From Flabesymbios commensalis (taxonomy: Eukaryota > Annelida > Polychaeta > Terebellida > Flabelligeridae): DNA of 64,000 nucleotides. The notes beneath the pieces are model-generated. The model saw only the letters and a list, made by a program, of their open reading frames with translations, had not been told where the DNA came from and searched no databases. The position numbers were made by a program, and so were the translations under genes. The stretch spans positions 14,681,422 through 14,745,421 of the forward strand of contig OZ024915.1 of assembly GCA_964017125.1 (NCBI GenBank). The letters run 5' to 3'. Shown here in pieces: positions 1 through 11,990 of the stretch. Each line of letters opens with the position of its first letter. The first letter of the stretch is position 1.

Positions 1-239
1 TATGCAAAATTAAAAGTCTTCCTGTGCGTCACAAACAATGTTGACACACATTATCGTCTATTTTGATTTTGGCATTGCAATAAATATTCACACTCATAAT
101 GACATTTTAAATACTTAAAAAGTATATTGTAACTCTACAATACCCTATTCGCTAGATTGATATATCAAATATGTTACAAGATAATCAACAAAGTCCATAA
201 AGGAATTGATTTGTTTCAATGTAACGGGCATTAAACATG

Positions 240-2756
240 ACATTGTATTCTATTAGTAATTCTATTAGTAAAAATATAAAAATAATTGGATGTGCAAAAA
301 TTTTTGTGAAATGTTTCTATGCAACCACATTGAAGATTTTAATGAGCATCTGAATATACTAAATAATCTGACATATACTAACCATTGTATTAAATCTTTA
401 AACCATTTGACAGTGATATTGAGAGTGAGTTACAATTTTTGGACCTTGATCCTGATGTGCAGTATTTTAAGGCATCGAATTTATCTACTTACGGTGAAAT
501 TAAGTACTATTTGGAAGATTATTTCAATTCTGAGACACAGTCTCATAATATACAATCATCCCACATTTCACTAATCTTTTATAATATCAGAAGTGCTAAT
601 ACAATGTAAGTCAATTTACAATTTTTTTACATCATATTGATCACACATTTGCCATAATTGAATTCAATGATGGCTCCATAATTATGATGTTGATTTATGT
701 AAAATAGGAAACTGGTGTTTATAATCACAGATTATCAAAACAGGCACGGTGGTCTTGCTTTATATATTAATAATAATATAAAACGCAAGAAACGGTATGA
801 TTTGACCTATTTGGATTATGATAAGGAACGTTTATTTATTAAAATTGTGAAGGAAATTGCAGATGTGAAATCAAATGTTTTGATTGGTATTGTATACAAT
901 GATAACTGAGTAAAACAAACGTTGTTACATAATGGGTGATTTTAATATAAATCTACTGAATACAGATGTACATATTCCAACAGTCGACTTTATTACTGTT
1001 TTATTCAGATATTCATTCATACCACTTATAAACAAACCCACACGAGTCAATGACAAATCTGCCACTTTGCTTGAAAATATTTTCTGTAATAACCGAATCA
1101 ATGACACTTCAAAACTATCTATGATATTTACTTTTAACTGATATCACAGATCATTCTCCTGTGTTTCATATGAATTTAAAGATTATTATGAAAAGTAGGA
1201 CATATTATTACAGTTATCTTCTTATATTAAAGTAAATTATGACACATTTAAAACTGCTTTAATTAATCAAAACTAGAATGAAATATATTCCTCTCAAGAT
1301 GCACTAGAATCATTTTCTCCTTTTCATGGTAAGGTAATCAAATCTTTTAATGAATGTTTTCCTGAAAAATATAGTAAATCCTTATATAAAAATAGAAAAC
1401 CTTGGCTTAGAGAACAAAATTGTATGCATCTCTGATGTCACATTCTGGTGATATTACTGAGAAGGAATACAATGTTATAAAAATGTCATAAATTTCTAGA
1501 TGCGAAAAGCTGAAAGATTACCTGACCAGAACTTATTAGAAATAAACAAATACAACATTGTAAAAAATTGGAGAGTTTTGAAGGATATTATTGGTAAGAA
1601 GAAAAACCCTTCCAATTGTGACACATTTATTATTAGTAAAAATACTACTTCAGATAAACAAAAGTTTGCCTATCGTTTTAACAATTATTTTGTAAATGTA
1701 GGACCTGATTTAGCAAATAAAATAGAAGTGGATACTATAGGTAAATCTGCTATCGGTGCATCATGTATTGATAAACGTAATACTTCTTTTATTTTTATCA
1801 CTCCCACCAGCAATGATGAAATTTAAAAAATATTTTCAAAACCTAAAGATTGTAGTCCTGGCTGGGATGGATTGAGAAAGAATATTTCAATGGTATTTTC
1901 AATATTATTGCTAATCCGCTTGTCCATCATATGAAGTTATTTTTCGAGCAAGATATAGTTCCCAATGAATTAAATCAGCTTAAGTAATTCCATTATTTGA
2001 AAATGGTGAAAAATAGTTTTCCCATATTTATAGAACTGTTTCGGTGTTTTTTTTTTCAAAAATATTAGAATGATTCATGTACACAAGAGTATCATTGACA
2101 CTCTTGAATAAGCACTCCATTTTATATGAATATCAATGTGGATTTCGACAGAAATATTCTACAACTCTGACTGTCTTGATTGATTAAATTACGCGTGCAA
2201 TGGAAAATAGTGAATATGTGTTGGGTATCTGCTTAGAATTTAGTATTCGACACGGTTGACCATTATATTTTAATGCAAAAAATTGAATTTATTGGCATTC
2301 GAGGAACTGCACTGGGTTGGATGAAAAGCTAGCTATCTACAAGATAGAAAACAATTATGTGGCTTAGAATAACACTTCATCTTGTAATTTAAAATATCAT
2401 GTGGAGTGCCACATGGATTCATTTTAGAACCACTACTGTTTTTAATTGATTAGAATGATTTGGCTAATGTATCCATAATACGATTTCCAATTCTATTTCC
2501 TGGCGATACATTTATGTTAACGAGAATGACATTGAATATTTTATGGTAACTTGAACAAAGAACCAGAATAAATTGTATCTTGGTTATCAGGTAATAAACC
2601 ATATTATTCTCAGTGTATATTTGTATTGTATATGTATATTGTATTGAAATGTCGGGAGCGGCTGCTGTTTTACTTTTACTGCAGATTATCAGGTTACAGA
2701 AACGGGTAGTATGCCTAAGCACCAATTGATCAGCATCATGGGCCACATAGTTTATT
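240..2756 (+). mobile_element. Decayed CR1/L2-like non-LTR retrotransposon (LINE), endonuclease to RT C-terminus
   Basis: Conceptual translation in shifting frames follows the order of a Jockey-supergroup LINE ORF2. An N-terminal segment with LDPDVQYF and YYLEDYFN lies near 430-530, then FYNIRS near 578. The endonuclease block MGDFNINLL starts at 932, followed by a THNKPTR-like segment (read as INKPTR) and SDHSPVFH near 1150. A linker ORF occupies 1500-1826. RT blocks follow: CSPGWDG near 1853, a degenerate FDTVDH near 2240, GVPHGFILEPLLF from 2403 and LQIIRLQKRVV from about 2670. The part between the last two blocks is shorter than usual, so an internal deletion is likely. Many stops and frame changes interrupt it, so it is inactive. 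CR1/L2 placement rests on motif style only. Confidence 0.8.
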
Positions 2757-3290
2757 AGAATTTATATCGAGACCTAATTCACGAAGTAGTGACTTAAAGC
2801 TTTCTGGCAAGATTCAAAAGTGTCCCGACCATTAGTAAATAAAATAAATTAGCAATACTTTTGGCAAAAGCTTTAGCAGCCATTATTCTGCAAACAGCCT
2901 TACCGAGAGCGTTAAAAATTCAGGTGACTTCTTGACCCCCAGAGGTAAGCGAGTGCATACCACAAGAGCATCTTTATTATCTTCATTGAACAACCATATA
3001 AGCCCTGTTTCAGCTAAATTAAAAGGATGGATACGCACAGATCTGTACGCGTTTGACAGATCGAGCTTACCCAGGTAGCTATGAGGTTTTATAAATTTAA
3101 CCGCATCTTGAATGGATTGATAGGATAATTTTGGGATATAGGCCTACATGAAGTCATTTAAAACAGATCCATGTGGCCTGCTCCAGTCATGAATTATTCT
3201 AATTTTATCAGAATCTTTCTTTGAAACACAGCCAATAGCGGAGAATAAGGTCGGGGGTTCATCATGGAGGATATATATGTAAATTTAGAA
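2757..3290 (-). mobile_element. DIRS/Ngaro-type (tyrosine-recombinase) retroelement fossil, RT fragment
   Basis: Read on the minus strand, this stretch resembles the reverse transcriptase of DIRS-type elements. Visible blocks include IRIIHDWSRPHGS, a YLGKLDLSNAYRSVRIHP-like core, a TRLPLGVKKSPE block and LLRELGLDI. Only this RT portion is recognisable. No terminal repeats or recombinase could be seen. It is broken and looks old. It directly abuts the 3' end of the LINE on its left in opposite orientation, so one element probably inserted beside or into the other. Confidence 0.7.
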
Positions 3291-3415
3291 GGCCCTATCC
3301 CAAAAATATTAAAAGAATGGCAGATTCAAGCCTACTATCGAGATAGGCCAAAGAGTCAAGTGCAGAGATGCACAAATAGTATAGGCTCGCCAGAAGGCAC
3401 GTGATGGGACACACA

Positions 3416-3453
3416 GCTCCTAGTGGCTCACATGTATACGAGCCACTAGGAGC
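3416..3453. repeat. Short perfect inverted repeat (hairpin)
   Basis: Two 14-nt arms (GCTCCTAGTGGCTC and its complement) surround a 10-nt loop. No flanking element or gene explains it. It may be a relic of a palindromic MITE core. The surrounding 3291-3716 stretch holds nothing else I can recognise. Confidence 0.6.
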
Positions 3454-3716
3454 CAAGCAAACCACACCTTAAACCCCCAGCGCTGTACGGCTCTTGCCCA
3501 AAAAATCGTCAAGCTAGACTTAACTAGCCTTAAAAACTATACATCTACAATCTGAGAGACAATAAGTAATATAGCTAGCATTACATGACTTTCCATCAAG
3601 CCATAGTTCAGGATTCTGGTGTCTATAAGGCAACTGATTTTAAATTTCACTGATGACTATGTTTACATGTTGAAATAACATTGTATGATTTACCTCATCA
3701 GCGCTAATCCTTCACG

Positions 3717-4052
3717 TGATCCAGTCTCAGCTGTTCCTCGTATTGGATCCAGCCAGCGCGGACCCCTTTAGTGGAACCATCCTGCCCTGGTCCTCTTAGT
3801 GGATCCAGCCAACGCTGGTCCCCTTGGTGGATTGAACCATAGCTGGTCCCTTTATTAGATCCAGCCAGGGTTGGTCCACTTAATAAATTATGCCAGTGCT
3901 GGTACCATTAGTGGATCCACCTACAACTGGTTCCATTAGTAGATACAGTCACAGCTGGTCCTATTAGTAGATGCAGACACAGATTGCCCCATCAGTGGAT
4001 CCAGCTACAGCTGGTCCCATAACTGAATCCAGCCGCAGCTAGTCCCTTACTT
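3717..4052. repeat. 28-bp minisatellite, 12 units in exact register
   Basis: Twelve consecutive 28-bp units have the rough consensus GGATCCAGCCAcaGCTGGTC then CCATTAGT. Units differ at many positions, yet I find no insertion or deletion between them: boundaries fall at 3717, 3745, 3773 and so on to 4052. The period is not a multiple of three and frames carry stops, so coding is unlikely. Confidence 0.85.
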
Positions 4053-5255
4053 GGGGCATGTCTCTCCCATTAGACTGTAACAGTGTGAATTATTTCTTTT
4101 TGCTCTTGGGGCTGGTCCGCTGTTTGTTTCGTTTTATAATTTGGGACCGAAAAAGTGGAACTGAAAAACGGGTCGGTCCGCTTTCTGAATCTCACATTAC
4201 AGTATGTTAATGGGGGAAAACTCGGGACTGGCTAAAGGTGGTCCATATTCCGGGATGGTCCGCTTTGTAAGGCGGTCCGATACTGGTTCTCCACTGTGTG
4301 TTCCTTTGCCGTATTACCATGATTACGATCTGTTTGAGGTTCTTTTCCATATGGTGGTGTGGAGAGGGGTTTCACATACATATAAGTTATGTGTGTCGGG
4401 CCTCTCTATGTGTCGATATGTGAGAGGAAGCCTTCGAGAACATTATGTAGCGTGCGGATTGTGTCTAGTACCCATTTTGTAAATATAGACTACATAATTT
4501 CTATATTATATTTAAGTATGTTATTTAATGCTATGTTATTTGTCTTATAAGTCATAACTGATTAGCCACAATAACTGTTTGTACAACTGTAATGTTTTTA
4601 AATTAATTAAGTAATATTTTTTACTTGACTTTAACAACTTGACTTGATCTAAAAAAAAACATGAAACATGAGGCAAACGAAATGAAATTCTCTAAAAAGG
4701 TTCTGACATATTATATGCACATTGAAGCCATAAATGGGCAGTTTGCGTAGAAAAAATGCTGATTTTTCAGCAGAAACTGTTTGTGATTTCAATCGCAAAT
4801 TTCATTAACTCTCAGATCTTTAGTATGTGATTCGTCAGAAAATTTGCTAACATATGGTAGCTGTTTCATTACTATTGCAATTCGTGTGAGGTTGGCCCGA
4901 TTTTGAGCGCAGATTTGCTCCTTGTTTCTTAGAAAACACGAATATCCTGACCGATGAACACTCATTCTGAACACAGAGATTAAAGAGGGTGTGAGAGCAT
5001 GGGGTGACATGAGCCACATATATGTGTAGAGGATGACAACACCGGTGCAATGTTATGCTTGTAGACCCCTATAGCAGATATTGGGCCAACGTTGGTTTAA
5101 TGGGTGATATGTGCTGGAATTATCGTGATGTATATCTGTGTCAATTTACTGTAAATAAGACGTTTCTGAGAAATACTGCGTAAATACCACGGGTTCAAAT
5201 CTTGCATAACACTGGCTTTGGTGACCATAATAATTATAGACCAATACCTGCCCTA
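4053..5255. other. Intergenic, nothing recognised
   Basis: A 92-codon open frame at 4204-4482 (+) has no recognisable domain, no splice context and no support, so I do not call it. A CCAACGTTGG-type motif near 5085 resembles the termini-associated motif of repeat family G. I see no other structure. Confidence 0.5.
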
Positions 5256-5470
5256 TTAACCCTTAACACGCTGAAATATTTTTATATAAACCAATAGAAA
5301 AAATGGGTTTCTTTCGATTTGCAACCATCGCAAATGCTTTAGTTAGCTCCTTCTTTTGAATAATATTTTATGGGTATACGGCCATTATAAATATTTAATT
5401 ATTTCAATACGGGGATCGACTAAATTGAGAAGCATATACCTAAAATATGTCCCCATACTGAAAGGGTTAG
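5256..5470 (+). mobile_element. Family A TTAA-flanked MITE, copy 1
   Basis: The copy starts TTAACCCTTAACACGCTGAA and ends CTGAAAGGGTTAG. It shares the internal stretch around GCCATTATAAATATTT with copies at 8.1, 9.3, 12.8, 25.7-26.2 and 51.2 kb. Its central hairpin is degenerate here. TTAA ends plus CCC/GGG termini suggest piggyBac-like mobilisation; this is inference. Confidence 0.65.
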
Positions 5471-5569
5471 TCCTTTTAGCGTCAAAGTTAGCTTTTGCAA
5501 GCCTAGTCGCTTACTGTGCTGTTCAGCTTACAACAGTTGGTTTTGATGGCGGATTGATAAGCAAATCAT

Positions 5570-5960
5570 TTAACCCTTTTATCCCTAGTCGCGACTAAGT
5601 TTGTATTTAAACCTTTTCATTTCCACTTTAATTACATTTGTTTTCATTAAGCAAGGTTTTCAAGTAATTGAATTCCATTCACCCAAACCCGAATCAGCTG
5701 AATACAACGTTAAGTAGCTTATTTTTAGTTAGATATCCTTAGCCCCTACCCTGCTGATCTCGACTATTGTCGTTTTTCTTCTGTTTTTTTTAGTCGATCA
5801 AATCACTGTTATTGGGAATGAAATGTGTGTCTAAACATCACAATTTGCAAATATTTGTGCTCAAATTAAACAAATATGGGTAATTTTCACCCACTTGAAG
5901 TTGTGGGTCGTGTTAGCGAGCCACAACTTCAAGTGGTTGAACATTTAAATAAATTAAATT
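5570..5960 (+). mobile_element. Family C TTAA-type MITE with CACTTGAAGTTGTG hairpin
   Basis: It begins TTAACCCTTTTATCCCTAG and carries the family C core: TTTTCACCCACTTGAAGTTG, a short spacer with GTTAGCGAG, then the complementary arm CACAACTTCAAGTGG near 5890-5937. An AATCACTGTTATTGGGAATG tract is shared with the copy at 59.36 kb. The right boundary is uncertain. Confidence 0.6.
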
Positions 5961-6275
5961 AACAGTATAAGAATTAAGGATTAAATATATTTTTGACTGT
6001 GAATTTAACATCAGAAGGATCGCCAGGTTAATATGTGAGCTCATTAGGTGTATTGAGAAATGTAATGTATAAATTACATAATTGAGTCGTGGATTTACAA
6101 TGTAGCATACGTGGAAAGGGCACGAGGGGTGAACCATATGCCTATTAATATTCTCTTTATTCTGCAACAGTTTAATCATATGCATGTGATTGGTCAAAAT
6201 CACTGTTTTGACCAATTGCAAGTCTAAGAAATAGGTCAAACTGACGGGGTAACACGACCAAGGAATTGCAAGGTG

Positions 6276-6281
6276 TATAAA
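6276..6281 (+). promoter_or_regulatory. TATA box candidate for gene 1
   Basis: TATAAA lies 80 bp upstream of the signal-peptide ATG at 6362. A start about 30 bp downstream would give a short 5' UTR of about 55 nt. This is inferred from position only. Confidence 0.45.
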
Positions 6282-6361
6282 GCGTGTTCTGATCAACCAG
6301 ACCTCATTATAACCAATACGGAAGACGTCTTGACCTGTTGACCAAGAGAAAACCTTTTAGT

Positions 6362-9300
6362 ATGGCACATTCACTACTGATTTTATCCGTCTTGTGGTTG
6401 GCAGTGACACACGAAGGTTAGTGGATATCATAGCATATAATCTAGTTTTTCCACCATATCCTACTTTCTACTTTAACTGAAGGCCTACATGATAGAGATT
6501 AATTTTGATCTAATATGCGTCTCTTGGGTTATTAAATTCAATGTTATTATAATTATATAATGTGTCTGGATATATTAACCATTAGATGTCGACTATTGTA
6601 GAATGTCAGTGTTTTACTGACACTTTTGTAACCAGATTGTATACGTGAAATTAATCTTTCAATCTGCCACGCTGACCAGCGAACACGACAGATCGATCCA
6701 ATGTCGGGTCAATGTTGGACAAGCGTCTGGCACCCGTCTGCGACGCTGGCCCAACATTGGGTCAATGTGTCGTGCTTGCTGGCTGATGTAGGGGAGTCCG
6801 GGGCTAGTTCGCACAGTGGTTAGTCAGTACAATTTTACAGTAAATGTAGTTTCGTTCTGTGCTGCATATTAGTGAAGAACTGTATCATTACCTTTGATTT
6901 AATGCTCGAAGTTTTTTTTCTAAAACAAATTTTGAAGAAGTAAAAACACTTTTTCATTTTAGGGGGTCAAAATGTTTTTTGCTGTCGCACAAAATGTGAT
7001 TTTGCTGAATGTTTGCCATTGCACCCTAATGTTTGCCATTGTGCCATTGTACCCTAACTGAAAGCGACACAATCAGACTAAAATCATCAAAAAAATCTGT
7101 AATTTTATTTTGCCTTCTTAATATGACCATATGATGTAAACATGTAAATAGACTAGAACTACAAAAGTTTTTTAATTGTTTTGCTGCGCATTTACCAGTC
7201 AAACGAGATATACAGACGAAATTCTCGTATTTCTTATTTTGGACATGCATGGCCGAAATAAGAAATTGGACAATAAGTCTGATCACGATTATGTTTTGTC
7301 GTACGTCTGAGCCACAAGATGGGGCACAAGTGACCCTCTGAGAGGGTCACATGATAGCCAAACACCCCATATAAGGATATACTTATTCATACCATATAAT
7401 GGGTGATAGATCACCTTTAAAGTAATAAATGATATTGTTGTACCCACTTTGTATCCACTTGATGTCTCAATAGCAATTGGATAGGAAAATAATTAATCTA
7501 ATTTACAAAATTCAATGCTTATTTGTCCTTTAAATGTTCTTTTTGAATTAGAAAATTAAATTAAATTTCAAACTGTTTCACATGTACCAGAACTAAGAGA
7601 GAGGGATGGAGCGCAATGGTTACAGAGGACCAATCTGTTATTATTCGCCGCTGCCTGCTGTGTGGGCTCAACAACGGCTTGGTGTAGGCTTTCAGAGATA
7701 TATCATATTTTCCCCCTCCCAACGTTGGGCCATCGTTTCGATGATTGTGTGGGGCCTATTTGGGTACGGAATTTTAATCTCAAATGCTTCACCTAGCTCA
7801 CGTATAATTGAGTACCTGACAGGACAAAACTGGTAATGTGTACGATAAGTGCAAAGCACCAAAATGCTCCCCGTGGAATTGGAATGGCACACGAAATTTA
7901 GCTGATAGCAAAATTAACATTAATCAGTTCAATCATTCACAACATATTAGATCATTATCACATTTTTACAATGGTCTCCGAATGGGGCCATTAAAACTTA
8001 AACTCTTAATTCTTGTTCAGTTTGGAGGACTTTTAAGAACACTTACACTGTTATTTGAATGCGATATGCGTACACTATTTTTTCAGCTCTAGCAAAAACT
8101 ACCAGCAATCTACCAATTAATCCTTTCAGCACGGGAACCGTCTTTAGACATCACAATATGACGTCTATAGACGTCATATTGTGACGTCTAAGGTCGATCC
8201 CTGCGCTGAGAGAATTAAATATTTATAATGGCCATAGATAGACCTGTAAAATAGGTACTCAAATTACATTTGTGATGTTTCAAATTAAAAAAAAAAACTT
8301 TGATTGGCATAATGGCTAACGATTGTTTTTTTTGCAGTTTTTTCTGACACTGGACCATCCTGTACGAATAACTGTAACGAACTTTTTAACGGTGATTACC
8401 AGTCATGTGACACCTGCACGGCTTACCATACCTGCTCCAATGGCTACCTAATCGCCAACAGACCATGTCCTCCTGGCACTGTATGGGACGACAACCTCAA
8501 GAGATGTGAATATCACAGCAACACCTGTAATTGTAAGTATATTTACACCTTAAAGCATTAAAATTTAATAAATGAATTTTTACTCACTTCAAGTTGATTC
8601 TCGTTAAGTAGGTCGACACACAGCTTAAAAATAGATTTAAAACCTATATCAATCTGACAAATTAGTGTTCATTTCACCTTAAAGTGATCTTTATTGAAAG
8701 CCAAACAAAAGGATAGAAACCAGAAGGGATTACAACGAACAAGTCTATAAACTATTTTACCAATATTATTTTTTCACCTACCTTAAGTCATCTTCATCCA
8801 CTACAAGCCGAGAATTATGATAGCAATTCGTGTTTTATAATAGTGTTCGAAAATGTATGGAGAAAGTGCATAGAGCATTGTATTGTGCTTTATATGTGAA
8901 CTCACACTAATTATTTATTAATTGATTAATATCATTATTATCTGCAGATAATATTTCAATATTTCAGATAATATTTCAATAACTGACTGGCTAAGGCTAT
9001 AATATTCTATATTTTTTCTGTGTTTTCTCTTCTCATCAGCCGCCTGTACCAGTTTACCCTGCTTGAACGGAGGCACATGCGAGCCGACAGAAACTGGTTT
9101 TGAATGTACATGTACTCCAGGACATTCAGGAATAACCTGTGAAACACGTAAATATAATTATAATTATGACAAATTTGAAACTTGAACACACATATTAAAA
9201 CAATCGAATCACGGTTAACACGTATGACGCCGTGCCAGTGGTAAATAATGACATGGGACCGTAAAGGTTCACATTTAGTTTTAACTCTTAAAGTGCGGGG

Positions 9301-11599
9301 ATCGACTGTAGTCGTCAGAATTTGACATCTGTAGACGTCAGATTCTGAAGACTAAAGTCGATCCCCGCACTGTAAGAGTTAAAATATTTCTAATGGCCGC
9401 AGACCCATAACATAGGTATTCAAATGAATCGGAAACAGCTAACTAAGACATTTATGATAATTTCAAGTTGAAAAAATCATTTTGTTCTTTAGGGTTTTCA
9501 TAAAAGAATTCAGCACTTCAAGGGTTATATTACGGCTTACATGTATGAGGCCGTGCTACTGGTAAATAATGCCAAAGGACCGTAATGGTTCACTGTACCA
9601 GTATTCGACTGGGCTGTTTTGGTGCAGCACCGCTAAGAAATGTAGCACTTTTTGTATTCGGGTGGTCTTACACCCAAATTGGTGCAGGATCTTCTTGCAC
9701 CCATTAAAAAGAGGGTGCACAACAGTGCAGTAAAGTCACGTGGTCAGTTTACCTATAATCTAAGTATGTTTTTGGTTATTCTACGCTGCACCTTTATCAA
9801 ATCGTATTCGGCTGGTACAGACCTTTTTGTCCACTGCGCAGGTGCGTGTGGTGTAAATTACTGTAAATGTTTTGCACCCAAACTGCCCAGTCGAATAGGC
9901 CTATTGAGTTTTAAACCACATAACATATCACTGAAATTGATAAGATGGTTAGTGATAGATGTACATTTATTTAAATAATTCAATTAGAATATGTTTTTTA
10001 TGTTTAATTAAATTTAAAGCTTTAAATGAAGACAAAATAGAAACACACAATTCCGTAGCAAGGGTTGCTATAAAATACAGAAAATACACTTAATTTGACC
10101 ACATGTGGCCTCATTTGTATATTTGTCAGTGAAAAATGTAGTCATCTTGAATTTAACTGTATTATGTGTAGGCTATAGAAGGCTCAAGTATACCAAGCTG
10201 ACATACAATATAAATGCCACCTAAATTGTATATAACAACCATCTATACATTAAAAAAAAACATTATTATCGGTTGATTGACTATATGCATCCATTATTAA
10301 TACTTCGCTTGTGCTTCAGTCACCTGTGACGCAAACTCTGGTGAAGTTTGGAATGACTGTGGCAGCCCTTGTACTCGAACCTGTTTCGATCTGAACCCTA
10401 CATGTCAAGAAATCTGTGAGCCACGATGTCAGTGTCCATCAGAGAATCCTATACTCCACAACGGCATATGTATCCAGGAGTCAGGATGTGGTGAGTAACA
10501 CGTGTGTCGCGGACCTTCCTACACTGCCAGCCGTAGACACTGCTATTCTGCATCCCATATTGTGCAGATGGGCTGACGTCACATTTCCCCCACCCTGTTT
10601 TTCAGTCTATCGTAGTATGCTTGTGATTGGCCGGTTGACAAAACCCTGTTCTGCTAGACGTTCTCAGATTGGCTGGCGCATATGTGTTAAATTCTCATGA
10701 AAGGGGAGGGGCGGGTGCAGACAGACACGTAGTGAGTTGTCTGCAGTTTGAGATGCACATGCTATCTGTGTATGTTCGGGACAACCTGCACAGTGCTCTG
10801 TCTTGAACCAATAGCTCAATGTCTGGTGTTTGATGGGTTCCGCCGTATTGGTCCGTTGTAGGATTGACGAAATATAATTTTACTAAATTATAATGAAACA
10901 GGTCTACTACCGTTTTCGATTATTCCCAATCGATTATATTCTGCCATTTTATTTAATTATGATCGAAAAAACTAGAACTAGAGTTCTCGAAATCCGATGC
11001 CCAGCATTAGGTTGTTTGAGAGCTATGGACAAAAAATTTAGCTGAATATTTTGTGAACTGTATTGGTCTTCCTCAATCATGGGCCGGGATCCTAAATGTC
11101 CAGGATATAATTTTAAAAAGAATCAAGGTTAAACTATATATTCAACGTGTATTCCTTCCACCATCTTCAAACATACCTGAGCAGCCTGCCCAACAACATG
11201 ATCAGTTAAACAGCATCATAAAAATACCCTCCAAACCCACCTGGATCTAATACCGGAATTAAACAATAACCCCCAAGCAACGGTGTAACTCACCATGTGG
11301 GGCTAGACGCAGCATCACTAGACATTATTAGTGTAAGGCATTCACCAGGTGGCGCTTCAGTGCCAAATGATACTGATTTTGTGGATCGGCATGGCAGGCT
11401 ATGCTACGGCCTTTTTAAACCGTTGCCAAAACGCAAGTATTTCACATAGCGACCTTGAAGTAATGTATCATCACCACGACAGGCGAATGTGTCACTACAA
11501 TTAAAATACTTGCAACTACCAGTAGATGCAGCCTAAATTTATTCATTCATATATTACATCTACTCCTTTGTTTCAGAAATTCATGGATTCGCTAGGTGA
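6362..11599 (+). CDS. Secreted protein with chitin-binding type 2, EGF and TIL domains (gene 1, five exons)
   Basis: Exons: 6362-6416, 8338-8532, 9040-9147, 10320-10490 and a short last exon 11577-11599. Together they total 552 nt, or 183 residues. All introns are GT-AG and phase 1. Exon 1 encodes a signal peptide ([19 protein letters not shown]). Exon 2 encodes a six-cysteine CBM14 module ending [16 protein letters not shown]. Exon 3 encodes one EGF repeat ([15 protein letters not shown]). Exon 4 encodes a TIL cysteine-rich module ([15 protein letters not shown], then [10 protein letters not shown]). The last exon adds EIHGFAR and a stop; it is the least certain part. CBM14 binds chitin; EGF and TIL modules mediate extracellular contacts or protease inhibition. 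Such proteins act in mucus, shell or gut matrix, or immunity, so the precise role is unknown. A TATA box sits upstream and AATAAA at 11811 downstream. One module per symmetrical exon suggests exon shuffling. Confidence 0.82.
6679..6785. mobile_element. Family G short TIR element (intron 1 of gene 1)
   Basis: Ends are CCAGCGAACACGACAG and the near-complement GTCGTGCTTGCTGG. Between them lie inverted CCCAACATTGGGTCAATG motifs. Similar pieces occur at 23.39-23.77, 45.15-45.30, 59.14-59.21 and 63.27-63.38 kb. It is non-coding. Confidence 0.6.
7060..7300. mobile_element. Family E half-copy (intron 1 of gene 1)
   Basis: The tract with AATATGACCATATGATGTAA, TAGACTAGAACT and CTGCGCATTTACCAGT matches one arm of the 372-bp palindrome at 34455-34826. 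Only one arm is preserved and it is diverged. Confidence 0.6.
7314..7420. mobile_element. Family D partial copy (intron 1 of gene 1)
   Basis: It contains GACCCTCTGAGAGGGTCACA and ends GGGTGATAGATCACCTTTAA, matching the complete copy at 43981-44248. It keeps one terminus with TTAA at 7417-7420. Confidence 0.65.
8117..8310 (-). mobile_element. Family A MITE, copy 2 (intron 1 of gene 1)
   Basis: The TTAATCCTTTCAGC-type end is followed by a hairpin built on ATATGACGTC/TAGACGTCATAT near 8155-8185, and then by the family tract ATTTATAATGGCC. It lies just upstream of exon 2, ending about 30 bp before the acceptor. Confidence 0.6.
8765..8840 (-). mobile_element. Family B fragment (intron 2 of gene 1)
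   Basis: It contains the family B arm GTCATCTTCATCCACTACAA followed by GCCGAGAATT, but the matching second arm is missing. Confidence 0.5.
9278..9530 (-). mobile_element. Family A MITE, copy 3 (intron 3 of gene 1)
   Basis: A long hairpin starting AGTGCGGGGATCGACT and ending AGTCGATCCCCGCACT (about 9294-9380) is centred on TGTAGACGTC. Flanks are TTAACTCTTAAAG and CACTTCAAGGGTTA. Confidence 0.7.
9602..9897. mobile_element. 296-bp TIR element (MITE), intron 3 of gene 1
   Basis: Terminal inverted repeats of about 25 bp start TATTCGACTGGGC and end GCCCAGTCGAATA, with about 22 of 25 positions matching. Further inward both ends carry GGTGCA-type motifs. TA dinucleotides sit at both outer edges, so a TA target duplication is possible. 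No coding capacity. Confidence 0.75.
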
Positions 11600-11690
11600 A
11601 CTCTCGAAATGAGAAAAATAATGAGAACATCAGAATCAGAGCCATCATTATTGGTGAATATTCAAGTGAAGGAAGAAATATAGCTACTTG

Positions 11691-11990
11691 AATTATTAGC
11701 ATTCAAGTGCAGAAAACTGTCTACTACTAGTAAAACGTGCTACATAAATTACTAACATTCAAATGAAGAAACTTCCCAGTAAAACCGTCTACATGAATTA
11801 CTAACATCCAAATAAAGAAAACTATCTAGTAAAACGGGCTAACTGAATTAATAAAATTAAAGTGAAGTAACTAACTAGTAAAAAGGACGACATGAATTAC
11901 TAACATTCAATTGAAGAAAGCTATCTAGTAAAACGGACTAACTGAATTAATAACATTCAAGTGACGAAAACAATGTAGTAAAGCAGGATA
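11691..11990. repeat. About 50-bp tandem repeat, about six degenerate units
   Basis: Units read roughly GAATTACTAACATTCAA, then GAAGAAA, then CTAGTAAAACG. The array starts just past the stop of gene 1 and includes the AATAAA at 11811-11816 that could be its polyadenylation signal. Confidence 0.65.

Noticed and set aside
4204-4482. 92-codon open frame
   Set aside because: No domain, no splice or promoter context, and sequence composition like surrounding non-coding DNA.
10416-10700. 94-codon frame overlapping exon 4 of gene 1
   Set aside because: It is in a different frame from the TIL domain and runs through a clear GT donor at 10491.
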